The position numbers and the translations under genes are program-made. This document shows positions 42,729 to 54,500 of a stretch of 64,000 nt of DNA, piece after piece (position 1 is the stretch's first letter; each line of letters opens with the position of its first letter). This DNA is from Bilabrum cf. latius (Eukaryota; Bigyra: Bicosoecida; Bigyra; Bicosoecida): contig OZ237761.1 of NCBI GenBank assembly GCA_965178125.1, positions 124,001-188,000 of the forward strand, written 5' to 3'. Below the pieces are notes generated by a model that saw only the letters and a list, made by a program, of their open reading frames with translations, did not search any database and was not told where the DNA came from.

Positions 42729-42734
42729 GTTTCT

Positions 42735-42905
42735 TATACCTAACGCCGGATGGGGTTCGGGTTTGATGCGACGATGGGAGCGCAGGTTGTTGTCGCTGTA
42801 TTGTGTCTGACGGAACCGTTCTGCCAGAATTTCTGCCAGAATTTCTGCCAGTTTCTGCCAGTTTCTGCCAGTTTCTGCCAGTTCCTGCCAGTTCCTGCCA
42901 GAAGA
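42735..42905. repeat. Dispersed repeat plus TTTCTGCCAG tandem repeat
   Basis: 42735-42788 is nearly identical to 50849-50902 (TACCTAACGCCGGATGGGG...). It is followed by about eight 10-11-bp units ending CTGCCAG (42822-42900). A similar run in inverse orientation lies at 50040-50100. Confidence 0.8.
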
Positions 42906-43300
42906 AAAATGCATTGCACGGCTGTTAGAATGGCTACAAGGACATGGCGAAAACTGGATACCAACACTTACTGGTTTTCAAATTTGCTAACTATCGTTCA
43001 TGTTTAGGCAGCGTGCTACAGCTATGCTTGTGTTTTCTGGTATTTAGGGAAGATATGGACTTGTTCGACTGTAAGCTATCGCAAAACCTTCAAGTTGTTT
43101 GTGTTCACTCTTGTCTTAGCGTGTCAACCGCTGACTAATTTTAACTGTTAATCTACGATAATGTAGTAGTAGTTCATGATAAGTAGCACCGGATCTGAAT
43201 ATATATGCCTTCCCTAATACAGATCCTTTTCCCGCATTGAACTCAACTAATTGTTGTACAACAACTACTCAATGGAAACGCCAACCAACAACCGATTGCG
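42906..43300. other. AT-rich spacer
   Basis: About 400 bases without a supported gene between the provirus and the minisatellite. Confidence 0.5.
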
Positions 43301-46300
43301 AGGTGCAAAGGGGGAGGGAGCCGTGTGCAGTATCGGCGTCATGTCCTCGAGGGCAGTGCGAGCTGGTGCTGTGGGCGACCAGGTGTGAGGTGGGGAGGGG
43401 GGAGGGAGCCATGTGCAGTATCGGCGTCATGTCCTCGAGGGCAGTGCGAGCTGGTGCTGTGGGCGACCGGGTGTGAGGTGGGGAGGGGGACGAGAGCCAT
43501 GTGCAGTATCGGCGTCATGTCCTCGAGGGCAGTGCGAGCTGGTGCTGTGGGCGACCGGGTGTGAGGTGGAGAGGGGGACGAGAGCCGTGTGCAGTATCGG
43601 CGTCATGTCCTCGAGGGCAGTGCGAGCTGGTGCTGTGGGCGACCGGGTGTGAGGTGGAGAGGGGGAGGGAGCCGTGTGCAGTATCGGCGTCATGTCCTCG
43701 AGGGCAGTGCGAGCTGGTGCTGTGGGCGACCGGGTGTGAGGTGGAGAGGGGGAGGGAGCCATGTGCAGTATCGGCGTCATGTCCTCGAGGGCAGTGCGAG
43801 CTGGTGCTGTGGGCGACCGGGTGTGAGGTGGGGAGGGGGAGGGAGCCGTGTGCAGTATCGGCGTCATGTCCTTCAGGGCAGTGCGAGCTCGTGCTGTGGG
43901 CGACCGGGTGTGAGGTGGAGAGGGGGACGAGAGCCGTGTGCAGTATCGGCGTCATGTCCTCGAGGGCAGTGCGAGCTGGTGCTGTGGGCGACCGGGTGTG
44001 AGGTGGAGAGGGGGACGAGAGCCGTGTGCAGTATCGGCGTCATGTCCTCGAGGGCAGTGCGAGCTGGTGCTGTGGGCGACCGGGTGTGAGGTGGAGAGGG
44101 GGGAGGGAGCCGTGTGCAGTATCGGCGTCATGTCCTCGAGGGCAGTGCGAGCTGGTGCTGTGGGCGACCGGGTGTGAGGTGGAGAGGGGGGAGGGAGCCA
44201 TGTGCAGTATCGGCGTCATGTCCTCGAGGGCAGTGCGAGCTGGTGCTGTGGGCGACCGGGTGTGAGGTGGAGAGGGGGGAGGGAGCCATGTGCAGTATCG
44301 GCGTCATGTCCTTCAGGGCAGTGCGAGCTGGTGCTGTGGGCGACCGGGTGTGAGGTGGGGAGGGGGGACGAGAGCCGTGTGCAGTATCGGCGTCATGTCC
44401 TCGAGGGCAGTGCGAGCTGGTGCTGTGGGCGACCGGGTGTGAGGTGGGGAGGGGGACGAGAGCCGTGTGCAGTATCGGCGTCATGTCCTCGAGGGCAGTG
44501 CGAGCTGGTGCTGTGGGCGACCGGGTGTGAGGTGGAGAGGGGGGAGGGAGCCGTGTGCAGTATCGGCGTCATGTCCTCGAGGGCAGTGCGAGCTGGTGCT
44601 GTGGGCGACCGGGTGTGAGGTGGAGAGGGGGGAGGGAGCCGTGTGCAGTATCGGCGTCATGTCCTCGAGGGCAGTGCGAGCTGGTGCTGTGGGCGACCGG
44701 GTGTGAGGTGGAGAGGGGGAGGGAGCCGTGTGCAGTATCGGCGTCATGTCCTCGAGGGCAGTGCGAGCTGGTGCTGTGGGCGACCGGGTGTGAGGTGGAG
44801 AGGGGGGAGGGAGCCGTGTGCAGTATCGGCGTCATGTCCTCGAGGGCAGTGCGAGCTGGTGCTGTGGGCGACCGGGTGTGAGGTGGGGAGGGGGGAGGGA
44901 GCCGTGTGCAGTATCGGCGTCATGTCCTCGAGGGCAGTGCGAGCTGGTGCTGTGGGCGACCGGGTGTGAGGTGGAGAGGGGGGAGGGAGCCATGTGCAGT
45001 ATCGGCGTCATGTCCTCGAGGGCAGTGCGAGCTGGTGCTGTGGGCGACCGGGTGTGAGGTGGAGAGGGGGGAGGGAGCCATGTGCAGTATCGGCGTCATG
45101 TCCTCGAGGGCAGTGCGAGCTGGTGCTGTGGGCGACCGGGTGTGAGGTGGAGAGGGGGGAGGGAGCCATGTGCAGTATCGGCGTCATGTCCTCGAGGGCA
45201 GTGCGAGCTGGTGCTGTGGGCGACCGGGTGTGAGGTGGAGAGGGGGACGAGAGCCGTGTGTAGTATCGGCGTCATGTCCTCGAGGGCAGTGCGAGCTGGT
45301 GCTGTGGGCGACCGGGTGTGAGGTGGAGAGGGGGGAGGGAGCCATGTGCAGTATCGGCGTCATGTCCTCGAGGGCAGTGCGAGCTGGTGCTGTGGGCGAC
45401 CGGGTGTGAGGTGGAGAGGGGGGAGGGAGCCGTGTGCAGTATCGGCGTCATGTCCTCGAGGGCAGTGCGAGCTGGTGCTGTGGGCGACCGGGTGTGAGGT
45501 GGAGAGGGGGAGGGAGCCGTGTACAGTATCGGCGTCATGTCCTCGAGGGCAGTGCGAGCTGGTGCTGTGGGCGACCGGGTGTGAGGTGGGGAGGGGGGAG
45601 GGAGCCGTGTACAGTATCGGCGTCATGTCCTCCAGGGCAGTGCGAGCTGGTGCTGTGGGCGACCGGGTGTGAGGTGGAGAGGGGGAGGGAGCCGTGTGCA
45701 GTATCGGCGTCATGTCCTCGAGTGCAGTGCGAGCTGGTGCTGTGGGCGACCGGGTGTGAGGTGGAGAGGGGGGAGGGAGCCATGTGCAGTATCGGCGTCA
45801 TGTCCTTCAGGGCAGTGCGAGCTGGTGCTGTGGGCGACCGGGTGTGAGGTGGAGAGGGGGAGGGAGCCATGTGCAGTATCGGCGTCATGTCCTCGAGTGC
45901 AGTGCGAGCTGGTGCTGTGGGCGACCGGGTGTGAGGTGGAGAGGGGGGAGGGAGCCATGTGCAGTATCGGCGTCATGTCCTCGAGTGCAGTGCGAGCTGG
46001 TGCTGTGGGCGACCGGGTGTGAGGTGGAGAGGGGGGAGGGAGCCATGTGCAGTATCGGCGTCATGTCCTCGAGTGCAGTGCGAGCTGGTGCTGTGGGCGA
46101 CCGGGTGTGAGGTGGAGAGGGGGGAGGGAGCCATGTGCAGTATCGGCGTCATGTCCTCGAGGGCAGTGCGAGCTGGTGCTGTGGGCGACCGGGTGTGAGG
46201 TGGGGAGGGGGGAGGGAGCCGTGTGCAGTATCGGCGTCATGTCCTCGAGGGCAGTGCGAGCTGGTGCTGTGGGCGACCGGGTGTGAGGTGGAGAGGGGGG

Positions 46301-48238
46301 AGGGAGCCATGTGCAGTATCGGCGTCATGTCCTCGAGGGCAGTGCGAGCTGGTGCTGTGGGCGACCGGGTGTGAGGTGGGGAGGGGGGAGGGAGCCGTGT
46401 GCAGTATCGGCGTCATGTCCTCGAGGGCAGTGCGAGCTGGTGCTGTGGGCGACCGGGTGTGAGGTGGAGAGGGGGGAGGGAGCCATGTGCAGTATCGGCG
46501 TCATGTCCTCGAGGGCAGTGCAAGCTGGTGCTGTGGGCGACCGGGTGTGAGGTGGAGAGGGGGAGGGAGCCATGTGCAGTATCGGCGTCATGTCCTCGAG
46601 GGCAGTGCGAGCTGGTGCTGTGGGCGACCGGGTGTGAGGTGGGGAGGGGGGAGGGAGCCGTGTACAGTATCGGCGTCATGTCCTCGAGGGCAGTGCGAGC
46701 TGGTGCTGTGGGCGACCGGGTGTGAGGTGGAGAGGGGGGAGGGAGCCATGTGCAGTATCGGCGTCATGTCCTCGAGGGCAGTGCGAGCTGGTGCTGTGGG
46801 CGACCGGGTGTGAGGTGGAGAGGGGGGAGGGAGCCATGTGCAGTATCGGCGTCATGTCCTCGAGGGCAGTGCGAGCTGGTGCTGTGGGCGACCGGGTGTG
46901 AGGTGGAGAGGGGGGAGGGAGCCATGTGCAGTATCGGCGTCATGTCCTCGAGGGCAGTGCGAGCTGGTGCTGTGGGCGACCGGGTGTGAGGTGGGGAGGG
47001 GGACGAGAGCCGTGTGTAGTATCGGCGTCATGTCCTCGAGGGCAGTGCGAGCTGGTGCTGTGGGCGACCGGGTGTGAGGTGGAGAGGGGGACGAGAGCCG
47101 TGTGTAGTATCGGCGTCATGTCCTCCAGGGCAGTGCGAGCTGGTGCTGTGGGCGACCGGGTGTGAGGTGTGGAGGGGGGAGGGAGCCGTGTGCAGTATCG
47201 GCGTCATGTCCTCGAGGGCAGTGCGAGCTGGTGCTGTGGGCGACCGGGTGTGAGGTGGAGAGGGGGGAGGGAGCCATGTGCAGTATCGGCGTCATGTCCT
47301 CGAGGGCAGTGCGAGCTGGTGCTGTGGGCGACCGGGTGTGAGGTGGAGAGGGGGGAGGGAGCCATGTGCAGTATCGGCGTCATGTCCTCGAGGGCAGTGC
47401 GAGCTGGTGCTGTGGGCGACCGGGTGTGAGGTGGAGAGGGGGGAGGGAGCCGTGTGCAGTATCGGCGTCATGTCCTCGAGGGCAGTGCGAGCTGGTGCTG
47501 TGGGTGACCGGGTGTGAGGTGGGGAGGGGGGAGGGAGCCATGTGCAGTATCGGCGTCATGTCCTCGAGGGCAGTGCGAGCTGGTGCTGTGGGCGACCGGG
47601 TGTGAGGTGGAGAGGGGGGAGGGAGCCGTGTGCAGTATCGGCGTCATGTCCTCGAGGGCAGTGCGAGCTGGTGCTGTGGGCGACCGGGTGTGAGGTGGAG
47701 AGGGGGGAGGGAGCCATGTGCAGTATCGGCGTCATGTCCTCGAGGGCAGTGCGAGCTGGTGCTGTGGGCGACCGGGTGTGAGGTGGAGAGGGGGGAGGGA
47801 GCCGTGTGCAGTATCGGCGTCATGTCCTCGAGGGCAGTGCGAGCTGGTGCTGTGGCTGGCCGGGTGTGAGGTGGAGAGGGGGGAGGGAGCCGTGTGCAGT
47901 ATCGGCGTCATGTCCTCGAGGGCAGTGCGAGCTGGTGCTGTGGGCGACCGGGTGTGAGGTGGAGAGGGGGAGGGAGCCGTGTACAGTATCGGCGTCATGT
48001 CCTCGAGGGCAGTGCGAGCTGGTGCTGTGGGCGACCGGGTGTGAGGTGGAGAGGGGGACGAGAGCCGTGTGCAGTATCGGCGTCATGTCCTCGAGAGCAG
48101 TGCGAGCTGGTGCTGTGGGCGACCGGGTGTGAGGTGGAGAGGGGGACAAGAGCCGTGTGCAGTATCGGCGTCATGTCCTCGAGGGCAGTGCGAGCTGGTG
48201 CTGTGGGCGACCGGGTGTGAGGTGGAGAGGGGGAGGGA
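43301..48238. repeat. 88-bp minisatellite, about 56 units
   Basis: Unit GTGTGCAGTATCGGCGTCAT... of 88 bp, with 87-bp variants, repeated head to tail. The variants fall in a few classes: GGGGGGAGGGAGCC versus GGGGGACGAGAGCC ends, CATGTGCAG versus CGTGTGCAG starts, TCGAGGGCAG versus TTCAGGGCAG or TCGAGTGCAG. They are intermixed rather than gradual. One side is G-rich (potential G-quadruplex runs GGAGAGGGGGGAGGG). All open frames inside are by-products of the repeat. Confidence 0.97.
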
Positions 48239-50030
48239 GGGCTTGCGATATATTTAGATTGATGTTGGGTTTGTAATATTTCATTACTTGTTTTTTTTGC
48301 CACTTGAGTTGCTTATTCGTGTATTGTTATCTTGTGGATCACTTGTTTTGTTTATCGTGATCTGATGGATCCTGATTGCTTTGCGCATATTAGCCGCTCG
48401 TTTAGACAATGTCTAGCACCACTTGTTTCTCGATTCCAATTCGCCTCCGCTGTAGTATCATGCATTGTACAAGGCTGGACGTCGCCACCTGAGATTCTTC
48501 TATCCGATCCTATGGATCGGATAGGCCTACGACGAGCCTACTCGTCTCGCTTGAACTGCTCTGATGCGCTGCCACTGGGCCGCATCCTAGAGTTGAACTT
48601 AGACCTAGGCTTGAGATCAGATTTGTTCCTTAAACCACAGCTAGCACGTGCAGGTCTTGGCCGACCTTCCCCTGCGCCTCGTCTACCCACCTGCCTGTTG
48701 GCCACCTGTGCGCTGCTTACCATGCAGCCCGCTACCACTCGCGTATCCCTTGTGCCTGGCGCCTGGGGCCCCATTCCTCCCGTTGTGTTCTACCTATTGA
48801 CACCGCACTATCCTCGCCTGTGCCTGCCTCGTCTTCCAGCTCATCTCTGCTCCCCGTCGCTTCAATCCTAATGTCCGAGTAAACATGATATCATTGGCTG
48901 CCTCCATCTTTGAACGTTGCGTTCCGAGAGGTCGCCCTCCTGCAATCCATTGATACTACAGTTATCTATAGACCCCAAGGGCTTAGTATCGGGCAATTTA
49001 CATGACTCAGGATGGGGATTCAGTATCGACTATCCATGATTGCAGGTTGTAACGCAGGTGGCTGGGTATCTGTCGTTGTCAACTATCCTCTTGAAATCCG
49101 CTCTACGCCCACCCGCACTAGTGCCTTGCTGCGCGCGTGAACCTACAAGATAAAGGACTAGACGGTGCATGGAGCGGAATAGGACGCCTCCGAGTATGCA
49201 CCAAACGGCAACCCAGCGCGTCTGCCCACTTCTATGATCGCGATTGAATCTACATCAGCTGGCCACCCCGGAGCTCCACCATGTTGCCGATTCCCAGAAC
49301 TACCCCCATGGCATCAAGTCTACTTACGCATCGCTCGGTAGGCACTGAACTGATTTCCCTTGCTTGAGAGGCTTCCGCAATCACCTTGGATTGGGCAAAC
49401 ACGCACACTGAAGCAGATGTCCTTCTTGGGTGCAAGACTACTGCTAGACCTCGACGCCAACATACACTGTATGATAGGTGCTAGCTTTACCTGCTTGCGA
49501 CAGTACATTTCTTCGTATGATTTGCGCGGAGTGTATGGAGAGCAAACCGCTCAACAGCAACACACACTCCAGATACTGACCATCCCACAACAGCGGCATA
49601 TGCGGTCGTCAATTGATGTTTATTAGTAATTAAAGTATTCTCTTGTAGTATGAGGATGAAGTGCTCGCAGAATTTGTCAGACCTGGCATCTTGTCAGCAG
49701 CTCGATACATCCAGCATCATCAAACAGACTATCTGCCCAGACCTGACCGCTTTGAATACAGCAATATGGTATGTACTAATAAGTGAAGCAGTTCAAGCTG
49801 TTTTGGTTAGACTTGCACTCAGCACTGTGTCAGCAGCTGGGCGCTCACGTGCTGCGGGAGAATTTGTGCTTTCGTCAATACTGGCCCCATGTATCGCCCT
49901 TGAGGGCATGTACCCGCAGCAGTGTCTTTTATTTTAGTATTTAAAGTGAATCATGTCCATCGCTGTGCAATATATGGTGTGTCTGACCACAAGTATTTCT
50001 GGCTGTACTGGCTGTCATTGACTATTTCTG
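48239..50030. other. Non-coding or unrecognised stretch
   Basis: No supported gene. A 179-codon frame (48332-48871, ending TAA) and a 95-codon frame (49650-49937) have no homologue I know and a composition typical of chance frames. Confidence 0.45.
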
Positions 50031-50039
50031 GCCAGAAAA

Positions 50040-50100
50040 GTCCTGCCAGAATTCTGGCAGCTCTTGGCAAGAACTGGCAGAAACTGGCAGAATTTGGCAG
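50040..50100. repeat. CTGGCAGAA repeat run
   Basis: Short imperfect repeats of CTGGCAGAA, the complement of the TTCTGCCAG run at 42822-42900. Confidence 0.6.
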
Positions 50101-50139
50101 ATTTTCGTTGGTATTATCCAGTCACAATACGTTACAAAC

Positions 50140-51190
50140 AGAGGTAGCCATGTCTCCCAGTTTGTTCCGGTATAGGGTCGGTCGCAACCGTGATCGACGC
50201 GCACCGGATTTATGTGTTGCAGCTCTCTCTGTGTTCAGGAGAGGGACGGAGTTTGGGTTAACTCGTTTTGTGGGCAGCAGCAGCGGTCCTCCCAGCCCCG
50301 ACGGCTGCAGGTGCATCGGCGAGGCAGTTGGCGCTCAGCTGCCCCAAGCAAGGGCCGGTTTTCGTGGTAGGGCAGCGGCCGCTGCTCAAGGCCACTGTCG
50401 TCCGCGTGCTCCGTGGCTACTGCCAGCTCGGCGAGGCCGAAGCGGTGCACGGCCACTCCATCCGCATCGCTGCAGTGATGTGCCTGGACCGAGCAGGCGT
50501 CGTCGCCTTCGAGACTATCAGGCGATTCGGGCGGTGGAAGTCAGCTTCTTCGTGTGAGGTATACCTACGTTCAGCCAGAGAGGGCCTTCCCCCTCTTGAG
50601 CTCCGTGGGTCAGATCTCTAGTTGAAGCAGCCAGCATGGGTGCTGGCGCGCGCCCTTCTGCTCGCGGTGACGTGATTCACTCGGGCAGAGGCGTTCAAGA
50701 CATGGCACTGAAAGAATTGGCGGAGTGGTGCAGTGGCTCAGCTCGGACCTGGTGAACAGGCCCAGAGCAGCGCCAGCCTGCACAGCTTTGTCAAGGACTT
50801 GCCATGTCTGATTGATTGGGAGACTAGTTTGCGCTATCATCACGAGCATCATATACCTAACGCCGGATGGGGTTCGGGTTTGATGCGACGATGGGAGCGC
50901 AGGTAGCCATGTCTCCCAGTTTGTTCCGGTATAGGGTCGGTCGCAACCGTGATCGACGCGCACCGGATTTATGTGTTGCAGCTCTCTCTGTGTTCAGGAG
51001 AGGGACGGAGTTTGGGTTAACTCGTTTTCCCACCCTCCCAGTTCCCCCTCCTCCTCGGCGGAGTGGTGCAGTGGCTCAGCTCGGACCTGGATGAACAGGC
51101 CCAGAGCAGCGCCAGCCTGCACAGCTTTGTCAAGGACTTGCCATGTCTGATTGATTGGGAGACTAGTTTGCGCTATCATCACGAGCATCA
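50140..51190. repeat. Partial duplication of a repeat module
   Basis: GTAGCCATGTCTCCCAGT... (about 130 bp) is present at 50144-50273 and 50903-51032. CGGAGTGGTGCAGTGGCTC... (about 130 bp) is present at 50719-50850 and 51059-51189. The middle piece 50849-50902 also occurs at 42735. The longer copy contains a tyrosine-recombinase fragment, so the shorter one looks like an internal-deletion derivative. Confidence 0.8.
50268..50621 (+). pseudogene. Tyrosine recombinase C-terminal fragment
   Basis: 'VHGHSIRIAA' gives the H-x-x-R box and 'IRRFGRWKSASSCEVYLRSAREG' gives the Trp box and nucleophilic Tyr of a Crypton/DIRS-type tyrosine recombinase. The N-terminal part with the first catalytic Arg is missing. 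It belongs to another family than the recombinase at 23.5-24.8 kb. Confidence 0.65.
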
Positions 51191-51221
51191 GCTCAGTAAT
51201 ATCGGCTATCCTTTAAATGGG

Positions 51222-51245
51222 TTTAAATAGGTTTGCCTATTTAAA
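51222..51245. repeat. AT-rich hairpin
   Basis: TTTAAATAGG and CCTATTTAAA are perfect complements with a 4-base loop. They lie between the repeat module and the channel gene. It could be a terminus of a small transposon or a promoter/terminator structure. Confidence 0.6.
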
Positions 51246-51583
51246 GAAAAGGAGAAGACGCGCGGGTTTTCAGTCGGTTCTGATGCTGGAGTGGCTCGCG
51301 TATGGCCCTTCGTCCGGTTTGTCGTACGTCTTGCCCTCCCCTCTGACTCAACGTCGGTGTGGCTCGTCTTGTGTCCTTTTGATGGTGGCGCATTGGACCG
51401 CCACACCTTCAGTTTTTTTCCTTTTTGTAGAATTTCCCTATATTTTTATTTTTTTTCGAATGTGGCGTTCCAATGTTCCATTAGTAGGCTGTGTTACTTT
51501 TTCCTCAAATTTGACCAAAAAGAAATGTTCCAATATTCCAATTTCTAAAAATAGTTCAAAAATTTGAAAGTATATAGCCCTGA
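51246..51583. other. AT-rich upstream region of the channel gene
   Basis: T-rich runs and no supported gene. Earlier exons or the promoter of the TRPM-like gene may lie here, because its open frame has no ATG at its beginning. Confidence 0.4.
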
Positions 51584-54500
51584 AAACAGTCCCTAACGTT
51601 AGATTCCTACCACTGGTGTAGTGGAGCTTTAGCGGAACGAGGGTGTCCTGGCGACATCGCCGACGTAGTCTTGGGGGGGGAGGGAGTGCTGGATCAGATC
51701 AAAACAAAATGGGACTTCAAGGATGTACCAGGCGAGTTGTACAGTATAACAGGTGGTGCCGATCTTGCAGGTATGTCTCGCGATCACCAGGCTGCTTTTG
51801 TGCACGGAATAGCAGCCGCAGTTGGCTCCAACGGATCATGGGTAATCACAGGAGGCTCGGACGCCGGAATCATGCAGCTTGCTGGAAAAGCACATTTTGA
51901 TGCAGCATTATATTCACCGTGCATTGGAATCGCAGCATTAGGCAAGGTGTTCAATACTTCCAAGGAGATCCGACAAGTCGATAAAGGCGGCGAGACTCCT
52001 ATATAGTATAAACTCTCTGAGCCCCCTTTCAGGGGTGCTACCAAGGAGGAACACAAAACCCGACTGAACCCTGATCACACGCATTTCATTTTTGTTCGAC
52101 CTCCTGTAGGACGAAAAATATCGAAGTGGGGGGACGACAACAATTTTCGCGAGGCCCTCGAAGGGGAGATCGCAAAGACCGCCTTCACGGTGCAGGTGGT
52201 CGCAAGCGGGGGCCCCGAGACCATGAAGACCGTGTCCAGCGCGGCCCATGCCAAAATCCCGATCGTGCTTTTCAAGGGATCTGGGCGAGCCTCTGACGTC
52301 CTCTGCAAACTGAGTGCCCATGCTGAGCATTTGAGCGAGTTGGACGACTCGTGCCCCCGCGGCTGGTGCCCGGATGGCGCCAAGCACACTGCAGCATTGA
52401 TGGGCAAAGATCACTATCAATACCCAAATGTCAACGTTTTCGATCCGATGAGCATCGAGGTCTGGAAAACAACGAAGCCACTCACTGCGTGCATCCCTGG
52501 CAAAGTGCTACAATGGATGGCGACGAGGTCAAATCCACCAAATCTCGACGATTTCGACAAATACTGTGCCAACGGGTGGGGAGCATGGACAACTACCAGC
52601 AGGACGTATGAAGATTGGCTGGACAGGCATGTGCGGTCGCGGCCAGTTGCTGCTAGATCTGGCAACGGTCAAGCGGCAGACGGGCAAGCGGCAGGCGGGC
52701 AAGCGGCAGGCGGGCAAGCGGCAGACGGGCAAGCGGCAGGTGGGCAAGCGGCAGGCGGGCAAGAACCAGGCGGACATCGGCATCTAACCAATTCAGATAT
52801 CGAGAATCTTTGGTGCTGGTGCGTGCATATACACCTCCTGCACATGGGTGCGATCCTTCGAGTCAAGCGTAGGGGCGATGAAGCAACGGGTACGTGGAAT
52901 TCACCGCGGCGAAGCAGTATCACCCACCGCGTTATGTCGAGAGCTGCAAGCACCCCTAGTGCTCCTTCGGGGCACTACTCAAGCATTCGCATCACGCCCG
53001 ACATGAACGACGACAGTCTCAAGGTCAGGGACACGGTGCGCGAATCCCTTGTCGCAATTGCCTTCGATAGCCCGCTTCGACGAAGGTCGGATGACCAGCT
53101 CAGGCCAAAGTTTGCGAAGGCATGGCCCCTCCTCATGAGAGGCATGCAAGCCGTGCGACTTGGCACCTTAGTGACTGTCGACCTGTCTCTGGTGTCATCT
53201 TCGTTCGTCAGATCGATGTCTTCTCATGGGCCGGCACCAAGCCCATCCGATGGTCTCGGGGGTTCAGATCTGCAAGAGCTTTGTCGCGTCTTATTGCAAG
53301 AAGGTGCTGCCACTGCTGCAAATGGTGACAATCCGATAGGCCAGCATCGACCGGCATCTCAAGTGCAGCCTTGCGAGGCACACCGACTTCCTGCGACTGT
53401 AGAGTTGCTACTGCAGTGCAAGCAGCCATTAACTTTGCAGGAGGCCATGGCAAGAGCGGCGTTGATTGGCAAGGCAATGAACCCACCACAATCAGGTAGA
53501 GTTGGACAGGGGAGCGGTGCAGCATCCGCCCCCCGGCCAAGCCCATTCGAGATGGCCGTCCGATGGAACTGTTCGGAAACGATTCGGGCTTGGTTGCGCG
53601 GAACACTGCAGACGACTAGCAGCTCCTCGAAGATGGATCCGGGTGCTTTGCTCGTTATTCAACTCGGCTTAATCGATGCTACTTTGCGCGATGCTGGTGC
53701 AGTAGTAGCTTGCATTCTGCAAGAGTGTACAGAATTCATGGAGGTGCTTTATATGGTCGACAACCATTGCCTTCAGTAGCTGGCATCACCGAATGGTGCA
53801 CCTCAGGGCGAATCACCTACCAGGGAGCGGAGCAACACAATGTGCAGGGATGATTGGAAGCAGCTCATTTCGCAACGCAAGTGGGAAGAATGGCTCCCAA
53901 GCATCAATACATCACACTTCTCCTGCTTGGAGTCAACAGCTTGGAGTATGCACTCTGCTGACGAAGCAAAGGAATCGGTTCGGTTGTTGTGGGCTCTGGT
54001 GAATCGCAAGTTCAGCGTCGCTCGTGTCTTCTGGAGGTACTGCTCCGAGCCTCTGCGGATGGCTCTGTACGCGGCACAGGTTCTGCGGAAGCTAGCAGGC
54101 ACGGATGATGCAGCGCGCACCATGCTGCTGAGTGAAGCGGACTGGTACGAACGGCTTGGTATATAGGTGCTCGAGCACGGTGGTACTAGCAGGGACTTCC
54201 GTGGGTGGGACAAAAAGGATCGGCAGAACGTTTCACTGTGGCTTAGGTCCACAGCACCGAGGTCTCAAGTGATATGCGATGCCATTCTTTAGTAGTACTC
54301 GGTGTCAAAACACATCGAGCATGGTAGGTGCTGTTGGAACATGTGTTGGTCTTGCTGTCGGGATATGCCGTCTTGCTGTCAGAGTTGTTTCTGCTGTCGG
54401 GATGGCCTGACTTAGGTGACCCGCCTCCACCGCGGCTCAAACATCATCCGATTGGCTCAACGCTCTGAGTCAATGGAGTTTATGGGCCATCCGGTGGTGC

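Larger units (their letters stand above)
29900..42740. mobile_element. Endogenous Polinton/virophage-like element, decayed
   Basis: AT-richer than its surroundings and gene-dense on both strands. It carries a B-family DNA polymerase, SF3 helicase, rve-type integrase with chromodomain, a zinc finger and three small ORFs. Polymerase, retroviral-type integrase and SF3-type helicase together are characteristic of Mavirus-like virophages, Polintons and related elements. Capsid protein and packaging ATPase genes are not seen. Polymerase, helicase, integrase and one small gene each carry a frameshift, and the integrase is split by a 6.6-kb insertion. The exact ends are not defined; I saw no terminal inverted repeat. 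Confidence 0.75.

Noticed and set aside
43301-48238. Many 79-166-residue ORFs, or a CRISPR array
   Set aside because: The ORFs are shifted copies of the same 88-bp unit in overlapping frames on both strands. There are no unique spacers, and the organism is eukaryotic.
48332-48871. 179-residue ORF as a gene
   Set aside because: No recognisable domain, composition like chance, and no supporting signals.
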